A stretch of DNA of 55,969 nucleotides, taken from the NCBI RefSeq assembly GCF_042139015.1, contig NZ_JBHIKY010000025.1, positions 1-55,969 of the forward strand, in the 5' to 3' direction. Numbering within the stretch: the stretch's first letter is position 1; the number at the start of each line of letters is the position of its first letter. This document shows positions 24,892 through 34,218 of this stretch, piece by piece. The translations under genes were made by a program, and so were the position numbers. This DNA comes from JBHIKY01 sp042139015. Its GTDB lineage: Bacteria > Bacillota > Bacilli > Bacillales > Marinococcaceae. The notes under the pieces are model-generated. The model was given only the letters and a program-made list of their open reading frames with translations, searched no databases and was not told the origin of the DNA.

Positions 24892-26313
24892 TTATTTATT
24901 GTCATCCTCTTCAAACCAAGCACGTTGAAGGGATTTGATCCCTTCAGTGATTTGATCATTTGTTAATCCTCCGAATCCTAATTGAACCATAGCAGTTTTC
25001 ATTTGATTTGGGTTCTCCCAATGTTTTGATACTGGGTAGACTTTAACTCCGAATTTTTTCGCTCTTTTTATCAGATGCCCTTCACTCTTACCTTGATATA
25101 CTTCTAATAAAATGTGTAATCCTGCACCTTTTCCGATGATACGTACTTTCCCTTTCATAAAGTTTTGTATAGTAGAGATCAAGGTGTGTTGTTTTTTTTG
25201 ATACACTATTCTCATTTTCCGTAAGTGTTTTTCCCAATGCCCATTTTCCATAAACCATTGTAATGTTGTTTGATGAATTCTTGAGACTGTTTGGTCGTAA
25301 AGTTGAAAATTATTTTCGTACCGTTTTAACAAAATAGATGGCAGCACCATGTATCCTATACGAAGGGATGGAAGAAGAGATTTTGAAAAGGTTCCTAGGT
25401 AAATAACTCTGTCATTTGTATCTATACCTTGTAAAGAAGGGATTGGTTTTCCAATATATCTAAACTCACTGTCGTAATCATCCTCAATAATAAAACTATC
25501 CTCTTCCTTAGCCCACTGTAATAGTTGCATTCTTTTTAAAAAAGGCATAACCATTCCACAAGGAAACTGATGGGAAGGGGTGATATAGACTAGCTTTGCA
25601 TTATTCTTATATAGATCTTGAACATCAAGTCCATCTTTTTCCAAAGGAATAGAATTAATTATAAATCCATGATTCCGAAAAACCATTCTAACTCCATCGT
25701 ATCCGGGGTTTTCCATTGCGAATGAGTTGTCAGTTACTTTAATGAGTTGAGCTAGTAAACTAAGTAGTTGCTGAATCCCAGCTCCAACAATAATTTGCTC
25801 TGGTGAACAATTGACACCACGAGAATAATGAAGATATTTGGCTATCTCCACACGAAGTCCAGGTTCTCCTTTAGGATCTCCATAAGAAAAAAGTTCCTGC
25901 TGGTCAGGGCTCAAACATTTATTAGTAAATTTTTTCCATACACTGAATGGAAAATGCTCTAAATCAACATTGCCGTAACGAAAGTCATAATCGATAAATT
26001 GCTGATTTGTTTGCTTGATATCAAAAGTTAGTTGCTGGTTCGAATAAAATGAGGGTAGTTCTTTATCAAACGCAATTACATAAAGGCCACTCCGAGGTCT
26101 ACTTTGAACATATCCTTCTGATACTAACTGTTGATAAGCTAATTCAACGGTGTTTCTACTTATATTCAAATGTAATGATAAACCACGAATTGGCGGTAAT
26201 CGAGTTTCAGGCAGAATCGTTCCACTTATAATTTTTCTTTTTATGTATTCATAAAGTTGAATATATAAAGGTTTTTTTGATTTGACATCGAGTTGAGGAG
26301 TTATTTCGACCAT
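24892..26313 (-). CDS. MocR-type regulator (GntR HTH + aminotransferase domain)
   Basis: 473 aa. N-terminal GntR winged helix at residues 15-75 (PLYIQLYEYIKRKIISGTIL, LNISRNTVELAYQQLVSEGY), then a class I aminotransferase-like domain from about 110, with PLP Lys311 in GTFSKSLLPSLR and the conserved DDYDSEFRY. MocR proteins (PdxR, GabR, EhuR) use PLP or an amino-acid-PLP adduct as the signal. GAGAGGTG precedes the ATG. Divergent from a GNAT-MFS-permease series across 135 bp, which it probably controls. The full PLP site is kept. Confidence 0.92.
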   Translation of the reverse strand: MVEITPQLDVKSKKPLYIQLYEYIKRKIISGTILPETRLPPIRGLSLHLNISRNTVELAYQQLVSEGYVQSRPRSGLYVIAFDKELPSFYSNQQLTFDIKQTNQQFIDYDFRYGNVDLEHFPFSVWKKFTNKCLSPDQQELFSYGDPKGEPGLRVEIAKYLHYSRGVNCSPEQIIVGAGIQQLLSLLAQLIKVTDNSFAMENPGYDGVRMVFRNHGFIINSIPLEKDGLDVQDLYKNNAKLVYITPSHQFPCGMVMPFLKRMQLLQWAKEEDSFIIEDDYDSEFRYIGKPIPSLQGIDTNDRVIYLGTFSKSLLPSLRIGYMVLPSILLKRYENNFQLYDQTVSRIHQTTLQWFMENGHWEKHLRKMRIVYQKKQHTLISTIQNFMKGKVRIIGKGAGLHILLEVYQGKSEGHLIKRAKKFGVKVYPVSKHWENPNQMKTAMVQLGFGGLTNDQITEGIKSLQRAWFEEDDNK

Positions 26314-26448
26314 AATAGTTCACCTCTCTATAAGTCAATATTTTTTGTCCCCATATTTTAATTTAAAACTGTCACTATGAAAAGGGTCAACCAGCAATTA
26401 CAATTAAATTTATTAAAATGAATTTCTTAATAAAAGGAGAATGTTCTC

Positions 26449-26895
26449 ATGGTAAAACCAGAAGTGAGGAAAGCTGAACTGAAAGATTTAACCCCTTTAA
26501 CTAAACTTATGAATGAGTATATTGTGGACTTTTACCTATGCACCAAACCGGAAGATGAAAAGTTACACAATTTAATTCGCACTCTATTGAATGAAAAAGA
26601 AGGTATTCAGTTTATAGCATTAAAAGAGGAAAAAATGGTGGGATTTGCAACATTATATTTTAGTTATGCCACAACTAGTGCAGATAAAATTACAATTATG
26701 AACGATTTATATACTGTTAAGGAAGTAAGAGGAGAAGGGATAGCTGCTGAATTATTCAACGCTTGTCATACATATACACAGGAAAATAATTACTACTGCA
26801 TGAAATGGGAAACAGCAAGAAGCAATAAAAGAGCCCAGCAATTTTATAAAAAAATGGGTGCAGTCCCAGGTGATTGGATTACATACAATTTATAA
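26449..26895 (+). CDS. GNAT N-acetyltransferase
   Basis: 148 aa. The acetyl-CoA loop VKEVRGEGIAAELFNAC (R/Q-x-x-G-x-G/A) is present. The C-terminal motif B region KRAQQFYKKMGA is also there. Substrate unknown. First gene of a possible operon with an MFS carrier (31 bp gap) and a YjeH-like permease, divergent from MocR. It could acetylate an amine product, such as a hydrazine or amino acid made by the neighbouring cluster, for protection before export (inference). Confidence 0.88.
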   Translation: MVKPEVRKAELKDLTPLTKLMNEYIVDFYLCTKPEDEKLHNLIRTLLNEKEGIQFIALKEEKMVGFATLYFSYATTSADKITIMNDLYTVKEVRGEGIAAELFNACHTYTQENNYYCMKWETARSNKRAQQFYKKMGAVPGDWITYNL

Positions 26896-26926
26896 AATAT
26901 TGCCTACATAATAAGGACGTGTTTTG

Positions 26927-28216
26927 ATGTTTAAATTTCATTATGGGTGGATTGCTTTATTGTTATCGTTTTTAGCCTTGCTTGCTGTTCAAGGTATACG
27001 CTCTTCTTTTGGAGCCTTTGTTGAACCATGGGAAACTGAGTTTAGAGCAAATAGAGGAACAGTCTCACTTATTGCTTTACTCAGCTTTTTTATTTATGGA
27101 ATTTCGCAACCAATTATTGGTTACTTCATAGATCGTGTAGGTGCTCGAAAAGTACTTTCTTACAGTACTTTACTCGTTGGGGTAAGTACGTGTCTTACTT
27201 TTTTTGTTACATCATTCTGGCAGTTAATATTACTATATGGCATTGTATCATCGGTTGGTTTTGGTGGAGCATCTGGTGTAGCTGGATCAGTGATTGCAAC
27301 AAACTGGTTTCACCGTAGAAAAGGAGTTGCTTTGGGAATCATTACATCTGGAATGAGCGCTGGACAGCTAGTCATTGTTCCTTTTTGCCTAATCTTAATC
27401 AATTGGATAGGTTGGCAACTTACCGTTCTTATTTTAGGAGTAACTCTCATGTTTGTTGTTTTTCCTATTTTGATCATTTTTTTAAGGTCGCATCCTGCAG
27501 AAAAAGGGTTATCACCCTATGGTGAAAACAATGATAACTATCAGGAAAACATAGATACTTCTTCATCGGAGAATCAAAATTCACTATCTAGGAAGAGTTT
27601 TTTTAATATTATTAGCAACCGGGGTTTCTGGTTCCTAGCGATCCCTTATATGATCTGTGGTTTTACAGCTGTAGGATTAATGGAGACACACTTGATCCCA
27701 TTTGCTCACGATCACGGTCATTCTTCTAATATTGCTGGAACTACTGTAACCGTGCTCGCAACCTTCAATATCATAGGGACCTTACTTTCCGGTCAAATTG
27801 CTGATCATGTGAACAACAAAAAATTTCTTTTTTTATTATACTTTTCTCGTGGACTAACGATCATCCTTCTTCTTTTAAGTGAGCAAGTTTTCTTGTTGTT
27901 TGTTTTTGCCTTTCTATTTGGATTAGTTGATTTTGCTACGGTTGCACCAACTATGATGTTAGCAAATAAGTATTTTAGTAAACAGTCAATTGGATTTGTT
28001 TTCGGTTTATTATCTTTCAGTCATCAAATAGGCTCAGCTCTAGGTGCATACATCCCTGGTCTACTGTATGACTTATCAGGTAATTATATTTCCTCCTTTG
28101 TTTCTGCTATTTTTCTATTGATAGGAGCAGCTTTTATGTGTATTTTTCTTCCTGCAATCGACAAATATGAATCCGTTGAATTAGATAAAGACAATAATAA
28201 AGATATAGGTGTATAA
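26927..28216 (+). CDS. MFS transporter (monocarboxylate/OFA-like)
   Basis: 429 aa, 12 membrane segments. TM1-TM2 signature GIRSSFGAFVEPWETEF, loop motif GYFIDRVGARKVL (Gly-x-x-x-Asp-Arg-x-Gly-x-Arg), a central hydrophilic loop (about 195-220), and a second-half repeat GQIADHVNNKKFL. Start moved to the ATG at 26927, 9 nt after AAGGA, rather than the adjacent TTG. Placed between GNAT and an APC-family exporter. Substrate unknown. Confidence 0.9.
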   Translation: MFKFHYGWIALLLSFLALLAVQGIRSSFGAFVEPWETEFRANRGTVSLIALLSFFIYGISQPIIGYFIDRVGARKVLSYSTLLVGVSTCLTFFVTSFWQLILLYGIVSSVGFGGASGVAGSVIATNWFHRRKGVALGIITSGMSAGQLVIVPFCLILINWIGWQLTVLILGVTLMFVVFPILIIFLRSHPAEKGLSPYGENNDNYQENIDTSSSENQNSLSRKSFFNIISNRGFWFLAIPYMICGFTAVGLMETHLIPFAHDHGHSSNIAGTTVTVLATFNIIGTLLSGQIADHVNNKKFLFLLYFSRGLTIILLLLSEQVFLLFVFAFLFGLVDFATVAPTMMLANKYFSKQSIGFVFGLLSFSHQIGSALGAYIPGLLYDLSGNYISSFVSAIFLLIGAAFMCIFLPAIDKYESVELDKDNNKDIGV

Positions 28217-28294
28217 CAATGTATAGTTTTAGTTATATACTTGTCTTTCTAATAGTTTGAAATATTAAAAGTTATATGAAAAGGAGGTGTTCTT

Positions 28295-29563
28295 ATTAAA
28301 CCATCGATCAATTTACCTCAAGGCATTGCTTTATATATTGCTGCTATATTAGGTTCAGGAGTCCTTTTCATTTCCGGAACAGCCGCTTCTATAGCTGGGC
28401 CTGCTTCCTTAATTTCATGGGGTATTGTTATTTTCATTACTTTTCCTTTAGCATACTCTTTTGCATGTTTATCACAAAAATATCCGGACGCAGGAGGTGC
28501 AGCTACTTTTGTAAGGCATTCATTTGGGTATCATATGGGAAACCTGGTTGGATGGTTTTACTTTATTTGTGCTGCCGTTGGACAAACCATTGTCTCCTTA
28601 ACAGGAGCTTTTTATGTTGAAAATGCTTTTCCGTTTCCCATTCCAACCATGTGGACCGCCATTCTTATTCTCTTTATCGGAGTCCTAATGAATTTTTTTG
28701 GTATCCAAATTAGTGGGAGGGTAGCTATATATATAAGCTCTTGTTTAGTTTTTCTTTTATTATCTGTTGTTTTTTTATCCTTACCATTTATTGAATTCGG
28801 TCACTTTTTTCCCTTCCGTCCATTTGGGTGGGAATCCATTGGAACTGCTGCAGCTATCATTTTTTGGTCTTACTTTGGATGGGAAGCTATATGTAATCTT
28901 GCTCCCCAATTTAAAAACCCACAAAAAGATATCATTGCTAGCACCTGGGTTAGTGCTATATTGATTGGTATTATTTTTTTACTTTTAAGTGTAATAACGA
29001 TTGGAACTGGAACATATGGGAGTGTGGAAAACGATCTTTCCCCTATCGGCGTTATGATGGAACAATCACTGGGAGTAGGGGCAAAAGTAATAACAGCTAT
29101 TTTAGCTTTTATTGTTTGTGTGGGAACCGTTAATGCCTTTGTGGCTAGTTTAGGACAACTTGGTTATTCTTTAAGTCGAGACGGTGCTTTTCCAAAATGG
29201 ATGATCACAGGTAACACCCAAGTTCATTCTCCTAAACGTGTTGTTTTGTTTGTGTTTTTTTTCTCTGGTTTTGGAATAGTAGCAACGGAAATTATAAGAG
29301 TAGGTTTTTATGATATCTTGTTTATTCCTACTTCTTTAGGGGTTTGCGTTTATATACTTTCAATGGCAGCCGCAGTTAAATTATTTGATAAAGGGACACT
29401 ACCTTGGAATGCCTCGCTTTTTTCCTTATCAGCATGTTTGCTCATTCTTCCGTTTTTTCAGCTATATATTGTTGTTCCTATCGTTATATTACTCCTTTAT
29501 ATTTTGTATATAAAATTCAAGAATACCAGTAGCCAGGCAGAGCAAAAAGTAAACCCATTTTAA
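28295..29563 (+). CDS. YjeH-like APC-family amino-acid transporter with ATT start
   Basis: 422 aa. The N-terminus reads KPSINLPQGIALYIAAILGS, matching the E. coli methionine/branched-chain amino-acid exporter YjeH (LxxxQGIxLLxxxxLGxGVF), followed by the APC helix pattern and FWSYFGWEAICNLAPQFKNP. The frame is open well upstream of the first ATG (28535). AAAGGAGG ends 7 nt before an ATT codon at 28295, and no ATG, GTG or TTG fits. Starting at ATG would remove two membrane helices, so ATT is the likely start. Probably exports amino acids or related products. Confidence 0.85.
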   Translation: MKPSINLPQGIALYIAAILGSGVLFISGTAASIAGPASLISWGIVIFITFPLAYSFACLSQKYPDAGGAATFVRHSFGYHMGNLVGWFYFICAAVGQTIVSLTGAFYVENAFPFPIPTMWTAILILFIGVLMNFFGIQISGRVAIYISSCLVFLLLSVVFLSLPFIEFGHFFPFRPFGWESIGTAAAIIFWSYFGWEAICNLAPQFKNPQKDIIASTWVSAILIGIIFLLLSVITIGTGTYGSVENDLSPIGVMMEQSLGVGAKVITAILAFIVCVGTVNAFVASLGQLGYSLSRDGAFPKWMITGNTQVHSPKRVVLFVFFFSGFGIVATEIIRVGFYDILFIPTSLGVCVYILSMAAAVKLFDKGTLPWNASLFSLSACLLILPFFQLYIVVPIVILLLYILYIKFKNTSSQAEQKVNPF

Positions 29564-29677
29564 TGGCAGTCTATTCAACGGGATGTTATTACATTATTTT
29601 TTGGATTTTCTTGTCCTTCTAAGGTCCCGAAAGGGAAATAAGATTTCTAGCCTAAAAAATAAGAAAGGGAGATTAAT

Positions 29678-30142
29678 ATGAAGATCTTAACAGATAGCTA
29701 TAAAAAACGTCCTATAAGATGTCTCGAAATTTGGGAATACGATAAATGGAAAATGAAGCTTTATAGTATTTCTTGTAACAAAGAGAAGATTTCAAAAATC
29801 GTTGTAGATACAACAAAAAGGATCACCGAACAAGACATATTAGAATCAAAAAATAATTCATATAAATTGGGGTTTTCGATTGCTCATCAAGCTCGTGAAG
29901 CTGTATTTATATTAGTAAATTGGTGGATTAAAGATAATATGTTAAGAAGTCATATATATCGTTCTCCTCTTCATTCACCAGAAAAGATAATCAATGTAAC
30001 TAGTACAGGTGAAAGTATGTGTATATGGGAAATATACGTGCTTAATTTTGAGCGAAATGCCTGGGTAAAACATGTTTTACAAAATCAAAGCAAAGAAAGT
30101 ATAAGTAATTACTTACATTGTCAATTAAACGATGAAATTTAA
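29678..30142 (+). CDS. Protein of unknown function (154 aa)
   Basis: Soluble, with no signal peptide or membrane segment; begins MKILTDSYKKRPIRCLEIWE and is rich in Trp and Lys. Ribosome site AAAGGGAG 6 nt before ATG. Follows the YjeH-like gene by 115 bp on the same strand, so it may belong to the GNAT-MFS-permease group. No family motif recognised. Confidence 0.6.
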   Translation: MKILTDSYKKRPIRCLEIWEYDKWKMKLYSISCNKEKISKIVVDTTKRITEQDILESKNNSYKLGFSIAHQAREAVFILVNWWIKDNMLRSHIYRSPLHSPEKIINVTSTGESMCIWEIYVLNFERNAWVKHVLQNQSKESISNYLHCQLNDEI

Positions 30143-30500
30143 TATGCATCTCCAAACCAAAATTTCGTTTATTTACACACCTAATTGCCGATTGAAGGGA
30201 TTCAATTGGACAATTTTAGCTATGTTTATGTTCACAAGCAACAAGTTAAAAGTAGCGGAAAAAAGACTCCGTAATATAACTGTATAATTTTGTTAATAAA
30301 TGAACAAAAATTTTGAGTAATATTAACTAAAAAATTTCTTCTGAACATAAAGTAAGTAGATTCTTTTCTAATTAATACTTCGATAGATAAGTAACCATAT
30401 TTAAGTGATTAAATTATAAATACGAAAATATTCATTATTCTGGGGGACGGCGGAAATGAACCGGACGCAAGTGGTAATTGATTTGTAGAAAAACACACGA
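30143..30500. other. Intergenic, no gene seen
   Basis: AT-rich DNA after the unknown 154-aa gene. I find no promoter-hairpin pair or coding signal worth reporting. Confidence 0.4.
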
Positions 30501-30514
30501 AAGCGTTTAAACCT

Positions 30515-30744
30515 GGTTCAGATATGTCGCTCTTGCTACTTATTATAGTAAAAAAATGGAGGCAACATTTGATATCGAAACTGAAAGTGTATTGTATCGG
30601 GGACAAAAATTCTCAGTTTCTTCTGCTGCTAGCAAAGCCAAAGAAGACATTTCAGGGAAAAGCACTTCAACAAATGGGTGGAAGTTTTGGAAGTATAGGA
30701 ATGAACTTGGGGAAGAAAGGTTTATAGATGATTTTAGGAAGTGA
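30515..30744 (+). pseudogene. Fragment of a RAMA/DUF4357-like C-terminal domain
   Basis: Reads FDIETESVLYRGQKFSVSSA, SKAKEDISGKSTSTNGWKFW, KYRNELGEERFI. The pattern (SVSSAA-x-A...G-x-S-x-NGW-x-FW) resembles the small C-terminal domain found on restriction enzymes and adenine methylases (RAMA/DUF4357). Upstream sequence is out of frame and lacks a start with an RBS. Remnant of a defence or DNA-modification gene at the right end of module 1. Confidence 0.45.
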
Positions 30745-30792
30745 AATAAAAATATAATGATGAGTGCGTATGTCAATGAATCTCACTTTTAC

Positions 30793-31004
30793 GACTGGAT
30801 TATGACTGGATATTGTTCATAAATATTTATATCTTATTTAACCTGGACTTAAGATAGGCAGCTTATAACACCTAATATAAAGGCACCTTTCACTCTTATC
30901 TTTAAGTATTTAATTCACACAGAGTATGGGCGGCATGATGTAATTACGCCAAAAACCCTATTATAAAGGCGCTCATAGCCTAATGTAATCCCTGAATGAC
31001 ATAC
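30793..31004 (+). repeat. Attachment-like site 2
   Basis: Direct repeats GACTGGAT at 30793 and 30804 (11-bp period); core ATGGGCGGCATGATGTA at 30926-30942 (133 bp from the first repeat); right arm GACATAC at 30998, 72 bp from core start, inside the palindrome GAATGACA-tacttttTGTCATTC. A terminator follows. Confidence 0.75.
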
Positions 31005-31033
31005 TTTTTGTCATTCAAAAGGCAAAATATAAG

Positions 31034-31070
31034 CCTCTCATTAGTTCACAGAACTTATGAGAGGTTTTTT
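31034..31070 (+). terminator. Terminator after site 2
   Basis: CCTCTCAT...ATGAGAGG stem followed by TTTTTT. No gene ends nearby on the plus strand. The same order (core, then terminator within about 65-135 bp) occurs at sites 2-5. Confidence 0.75.
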
Positions 31071-31602
31071 GTGTAAATAATTTTAATCATAAAAGTGGTA
31101 AAACCTTATGCTATAAGAGTTTCACAGTAAATAAGAAGTCTATCAGTACAAGAAAGAATCTTTCAAGAATTAACTTAATCGCGGATATGTAATTCCTGAA
31201 TCTTAATGTATAACACTAACTTCTCCTCCAAAATCCTAACCTCCAGTAAAATAACGTCACGATCTATTTTACTAAAGTAGTAGGTTGATTGAGCAAAAGT
31301 GTAAAATCCTATCGAGCAAAAAGTGTCAACTTTATTCTAGCGTTTACACCTCTCAAGAGTTCATAAACTTTTGAGAGGCTTTTGTTTTATTGTAAGCGAC
31401 GATTGTATCTGGGATTCGAATTCCATTGGATTCTTCTAAGAAGTGCTCTTATAAGTATCATATGAGGGGGCAAATCTGGAACTAAAAGGTTTGGCTCTTT
31501 ATTTATGTCCAGGAAAGGATAGCACTATTAAATGGTGATGATTAAATTGGTTGACAGTGATATTACCAATCCAACAGAAGGCAAGGCTGCTGCGAGCTTT
31601 TT
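31071..31602. other. Start of module 2, non-coding
   Basis: About 530 bp without a supportable gene. It contains a second hairpin with T-rich tail (CCTCTCAA/TTGAGAGG, 31349-31378), similar to the one at 31034, and degraded sequence. Confidence 0.4.
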
Positions 31603-32511
31603 TTATTCATCTGATAAACAATTTGAAAATTTCTCCTGAATTTTTTTTATAAATATATCAGCAGCTGTGGAAAAAATTTGATGTTTTTTCCAAACAATAT
31701 TTAAGCCTGATTCAAGTCTTGGCTCCAGCGGTCTAAAACAAAGGTTGCTTTCATTAGATGTATTTACTATTTTATCAAGTACTACAGCATAACCAATGCC
31801 CCCTTCAACCATAATAGAAGCATTATATGCAAGATTGTATGTAGTCACGACGTTTAATTTATCAAAATCTTCACCAAACCAATCCGCAAATTCATTTTTA
31901 GAAAATGTCTCTTTCATAACCTGGCGAGAACAGATTAGTGGAACATTTACTAAATCCACTGCTTGAATGGAATCTTTGAAAGCAAGAGGACTGTCTTTCC
32001 TCATCACTACACCCCAAACATCTTTGGCAGGTATGTTGATGTAATGGTATTTTGATAAATCAGCTGGTTCTATTAAAATGCCAAAGTCTAGCAACCCCTT
32101 GTCAAGCCGTTCAGTCACATCGTCTTCGTTTCCACTGTAGAGGTGATACCGTATATTTGGATAATTTAACTGTAAATCTTTTGCTACCCGTGAAATCTGT
32201 TTCATGGCTTCTGTTTCCCCGCTACCTATGTAAACATCCCCACTTATTGTATCTTCCATGGAATTAAATTCTGCCTCGGTTTTATTGACCATATCAATAA
32301 TTTCTTCTGCCCTCTTTCGGAGAAGGATTCCTTCATCCGTAAGAATAATATGGTGACTGCTCCGAATAAATAATTTTTTCCCTAACGATTTTTCAAGATC
32401 TTTTAATTGTCTGGACAAAGTTGGCTGTGTCACATGCAGATAATCAGCAGCCCTCGTAATGCTTCCTTCTCTTGCAACAGTAAGAAAATAACGCAAAACT
32501 CTAAATTCCAT
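31603..32511 (-). CDS. LysR-family transcriptional regulator
   Basis: 302 aa. HTH at residues 1-60 (MEFRVLRYFLTVAREGSITR, AADYLHVTQPTLSRQLKDLE), then an effector domain (GLLDFGILIEPADLSKY, VEGGIGYAVVLDKI). AGGAGGATCACAGG precedes the ATG. Divergent from the secreted hydrolase gene at 32707; the 195-bp gap should hold its operators. Likely controls module 2's hydrolase/SDR genes (inference). Full length, intact. Confidence 0.92.
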   Translation of the reverse strand: MEFRVLRYFLTVAREGSITRAADYLHVTQPTLSRQLKDLEKSLGKKLFIRSSHHIILTDEGILLRKRAEEIIDMVNKTEAEFNSMEDTISGDVYIGSGETEAMKQISRVAKDLQLNYPNIRYHLYSGNEDDVTERLDKGLLDFGILIEPADLSKYHYINIPAKDVWGVVMRKDSPLAFKDSIQAVDLVNVPLICSRQVMKETFSKNEFADWFGEDFDKLNVVTTYNLAYNASIMVEGGIGYAVVLDKIVNTSNESNLCFRPLEPRLESGLNIVWKKHQIFSTAADIFIKKIQEKFSNCLSDE

Positions 32512-32706
32512 CCTGTGATCCTCCTTTTAGTAGTCTTAGTATATCCATTTTAAGAATGCTCCTCAAGCATAACTTGATATATGATATAGGTATTTGATAT
32601 ATGCAATACCCCCAGCTAAAGTAAATAACAAAGTGGTGAAATAAACCGTAAGAGGGGAGTCATCAACTCAGTCTTCAAAACAAAATAAGAAAGGGTGTTT
32701 TTTATA

Positions 32707-33846
32707 ATGAAAAGAAAATATACGATTACGCTGGTATTCACAGTGATAGCACTTGGTTTGATTTTATCCGCAACCGTATTTGCATCTTCGAACGGCGATA
32801 GTGAAGCATTCTCAACCAGCGATAGCGAAGCATCCGTTACCGAAGTTGACATCGACGATGCCTACACGCCGGACATGTCCAATGGAGCAGACAACTTTTA
32901 TCAGAGCGAGGAGGTAACCATGCAGAAGGTTTCATTTGAAAATCAATACAACATGGAGGTTGCGGGGAATGTTTTTATTCCCGAAGATTTGAATAGAAAC
33001 AAAAAACATCCTGCGATCATTGTCGGACATCCTATGGGAGCAGTAAAAGAGCAAAGTGCGAATTTGTATGCCCAGAAAATGGCTGAACGGGGATTCGTTA
33101 CTTTATCCTTGGATTTGTCTTTCTGGGGAGAGAGTGAGGGTCAGCCACGCAACGCAGTGTCACCAGATATCTATGCCGAGGATTTCAGTGCCGCGGTCGA
33201 TTATCTGGACACCCAAGACTTTGTCGATAGAGAGCGAATTGGTGTTCTTGGTATCTGTGGCAGTGGGAGTTTTGCGATTAGTGCAGCCAAAATTGACCCT
33301 CGTATGAAGGCCATTGCAACTGTGAGTATGTACAATATGGGGGCGGCCAACCGTAATGGATTAAACCACTCACAGACTGTAGAGCAAAGAAAAGAAATCA
33401 TCGCAGGAGCTGCAGAGCAACGTTATGTCGAGTTTACAGGCGGTGAAACTCAATATACTGGTGGTACGGTGCATGAATTGACAGATAACACGGATCCGAT
33501 TCAGCGTGAGTTTTATGATTTCTATCGTACGTCGAGAGGGGAATATACGCCTGAAGGTTCATCTCCTGAGCTGACAACTCACCCGACTCTAACTAGTAAC
33601 ACGAAGTTCATGAATTTTTATCCGTTCGAAGATATCGAGACGATTTCTCCGCGTCCGATGCTGTTCATTACGGGGGATGAGGCTCATTCCATCGAATTCA
33701 GTCAAGATGCGTACGAGCGTGCAGCTGAACCAAAAGAACTTTACATTGTTCCAGGTGCAGGGCATGTGGATCTGTACGACCGTGTGGATTTAATCCCTTT
33801 TGACAAGCTCGACTCCTTCTTCAAAGAAAATCTAAAGAAAAAATAA
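32707..33846 (+). CDS. Secreted alpha/beta hydrolase (dienelactone-hydrolase-like, YcjY type)
   Basis: 379 aa. Signal peptide MKRKYTITLVFTVIALGLIL with an Ala-x-Ala-like site near VFA-SS (residues 28-30), then a linker rich in Ser/Asp. Alpha/beta hydrolase fold: AIIVGHPMGAVKEQSA (oxyanion region), nucleophile elbow GICGSGSF with Cys in place of Ser, Asp in FITGDEAHS, His in PGAGHVDLYD. A Cys nucleophile is normal for this DLH/YcjY-like group. Acts outside the membrane or is exported. The ATG at 32707 is preferred over the GTG at 32695, which abuts its SD. Confidence 0.88.
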   Translation: MKRKYTITLVFTVIALGLILSATVFASSNGDSEAFSTSDSEASVTEVDIDDAYTPDMSNGADNFYQSEEVTMQKVSFENQYNMEVAGNVFIPEDLNRNKKHPAIIVGHPMGAVKEQSANLYAQKMAERGFVTLSLDLSFWGESEGQPRNAVSPDIYAEDFSAAVDYLDTQDFVDRERIGVLGICGSGSFAISAAKIDPRMKAIATVSMYNMGAANRNGLNHSQTVEQRKEIIAGAAEQRYVEFTGGETQYTGGTVHELTDNTDPIQREFYDFYRTSRGEYTPEGSSPELTTHPTLTSNTKFMNFYPFEDIETISPRPMLFITGDEAHSIEFSQDAYERAAEPKELYIVPGAGHVDLYDRVDLIPFDKLDSFFKENLKKK

Positions 33847-33908
33847 TGACGAGTGATAAAAAATCGTGTAAGTTTGCATGACAATGGGACTAGGAGTGCA
33901 AACATGGT

Positions 33909-33945
33909 GTGAATCCCGCATATCTGGGTGGGATTCACTTTTTTT
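33909..33945 (+). terminator. Terminator of the hydrolase gene
   Basis: GTGAATCCC...GGGATTCAC stem followed by seven T residues, 63 bp after the stop. Confidence 0.85.
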
Positions 33946-34218
33946 ATTCTAATGAAAGAAAACTCCTTAGAATGGGATTTATTTTATTTGTCCCTACCCT
34001 AAGTTCAAATTTTCATGTCTTGTGAAAGAAACAAATCAAGTAGGAAAGTAAAGCGATAGGGAAGGTACTAGAACATAATTTAGCGTATCATTTCTATTTT
34101 ACTAATGCTTATAGAGCATATTGTGATATTAGATATAAGTATTTGTTATGTGTAAAAGGCGCAGTTAAAATAATTAACAGAAGGTGAATAACACAAAAAA
34201 GAAAGGATGTTTCTAATA

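Noticed and set aside
30524..30776. Several overlapping open frames around the RAMA-like fragment
   Set aside because: Only the frame containing STNGWKFWKYR carries a recognisable pattern; others are shadows.
31034..31378. Two CCTCTCA-type hairpins as ends of a MITE
   Set aside because: Both are inverted-repeat terminators with T tails; the sequence between shows no terminal duplications or shared ends.
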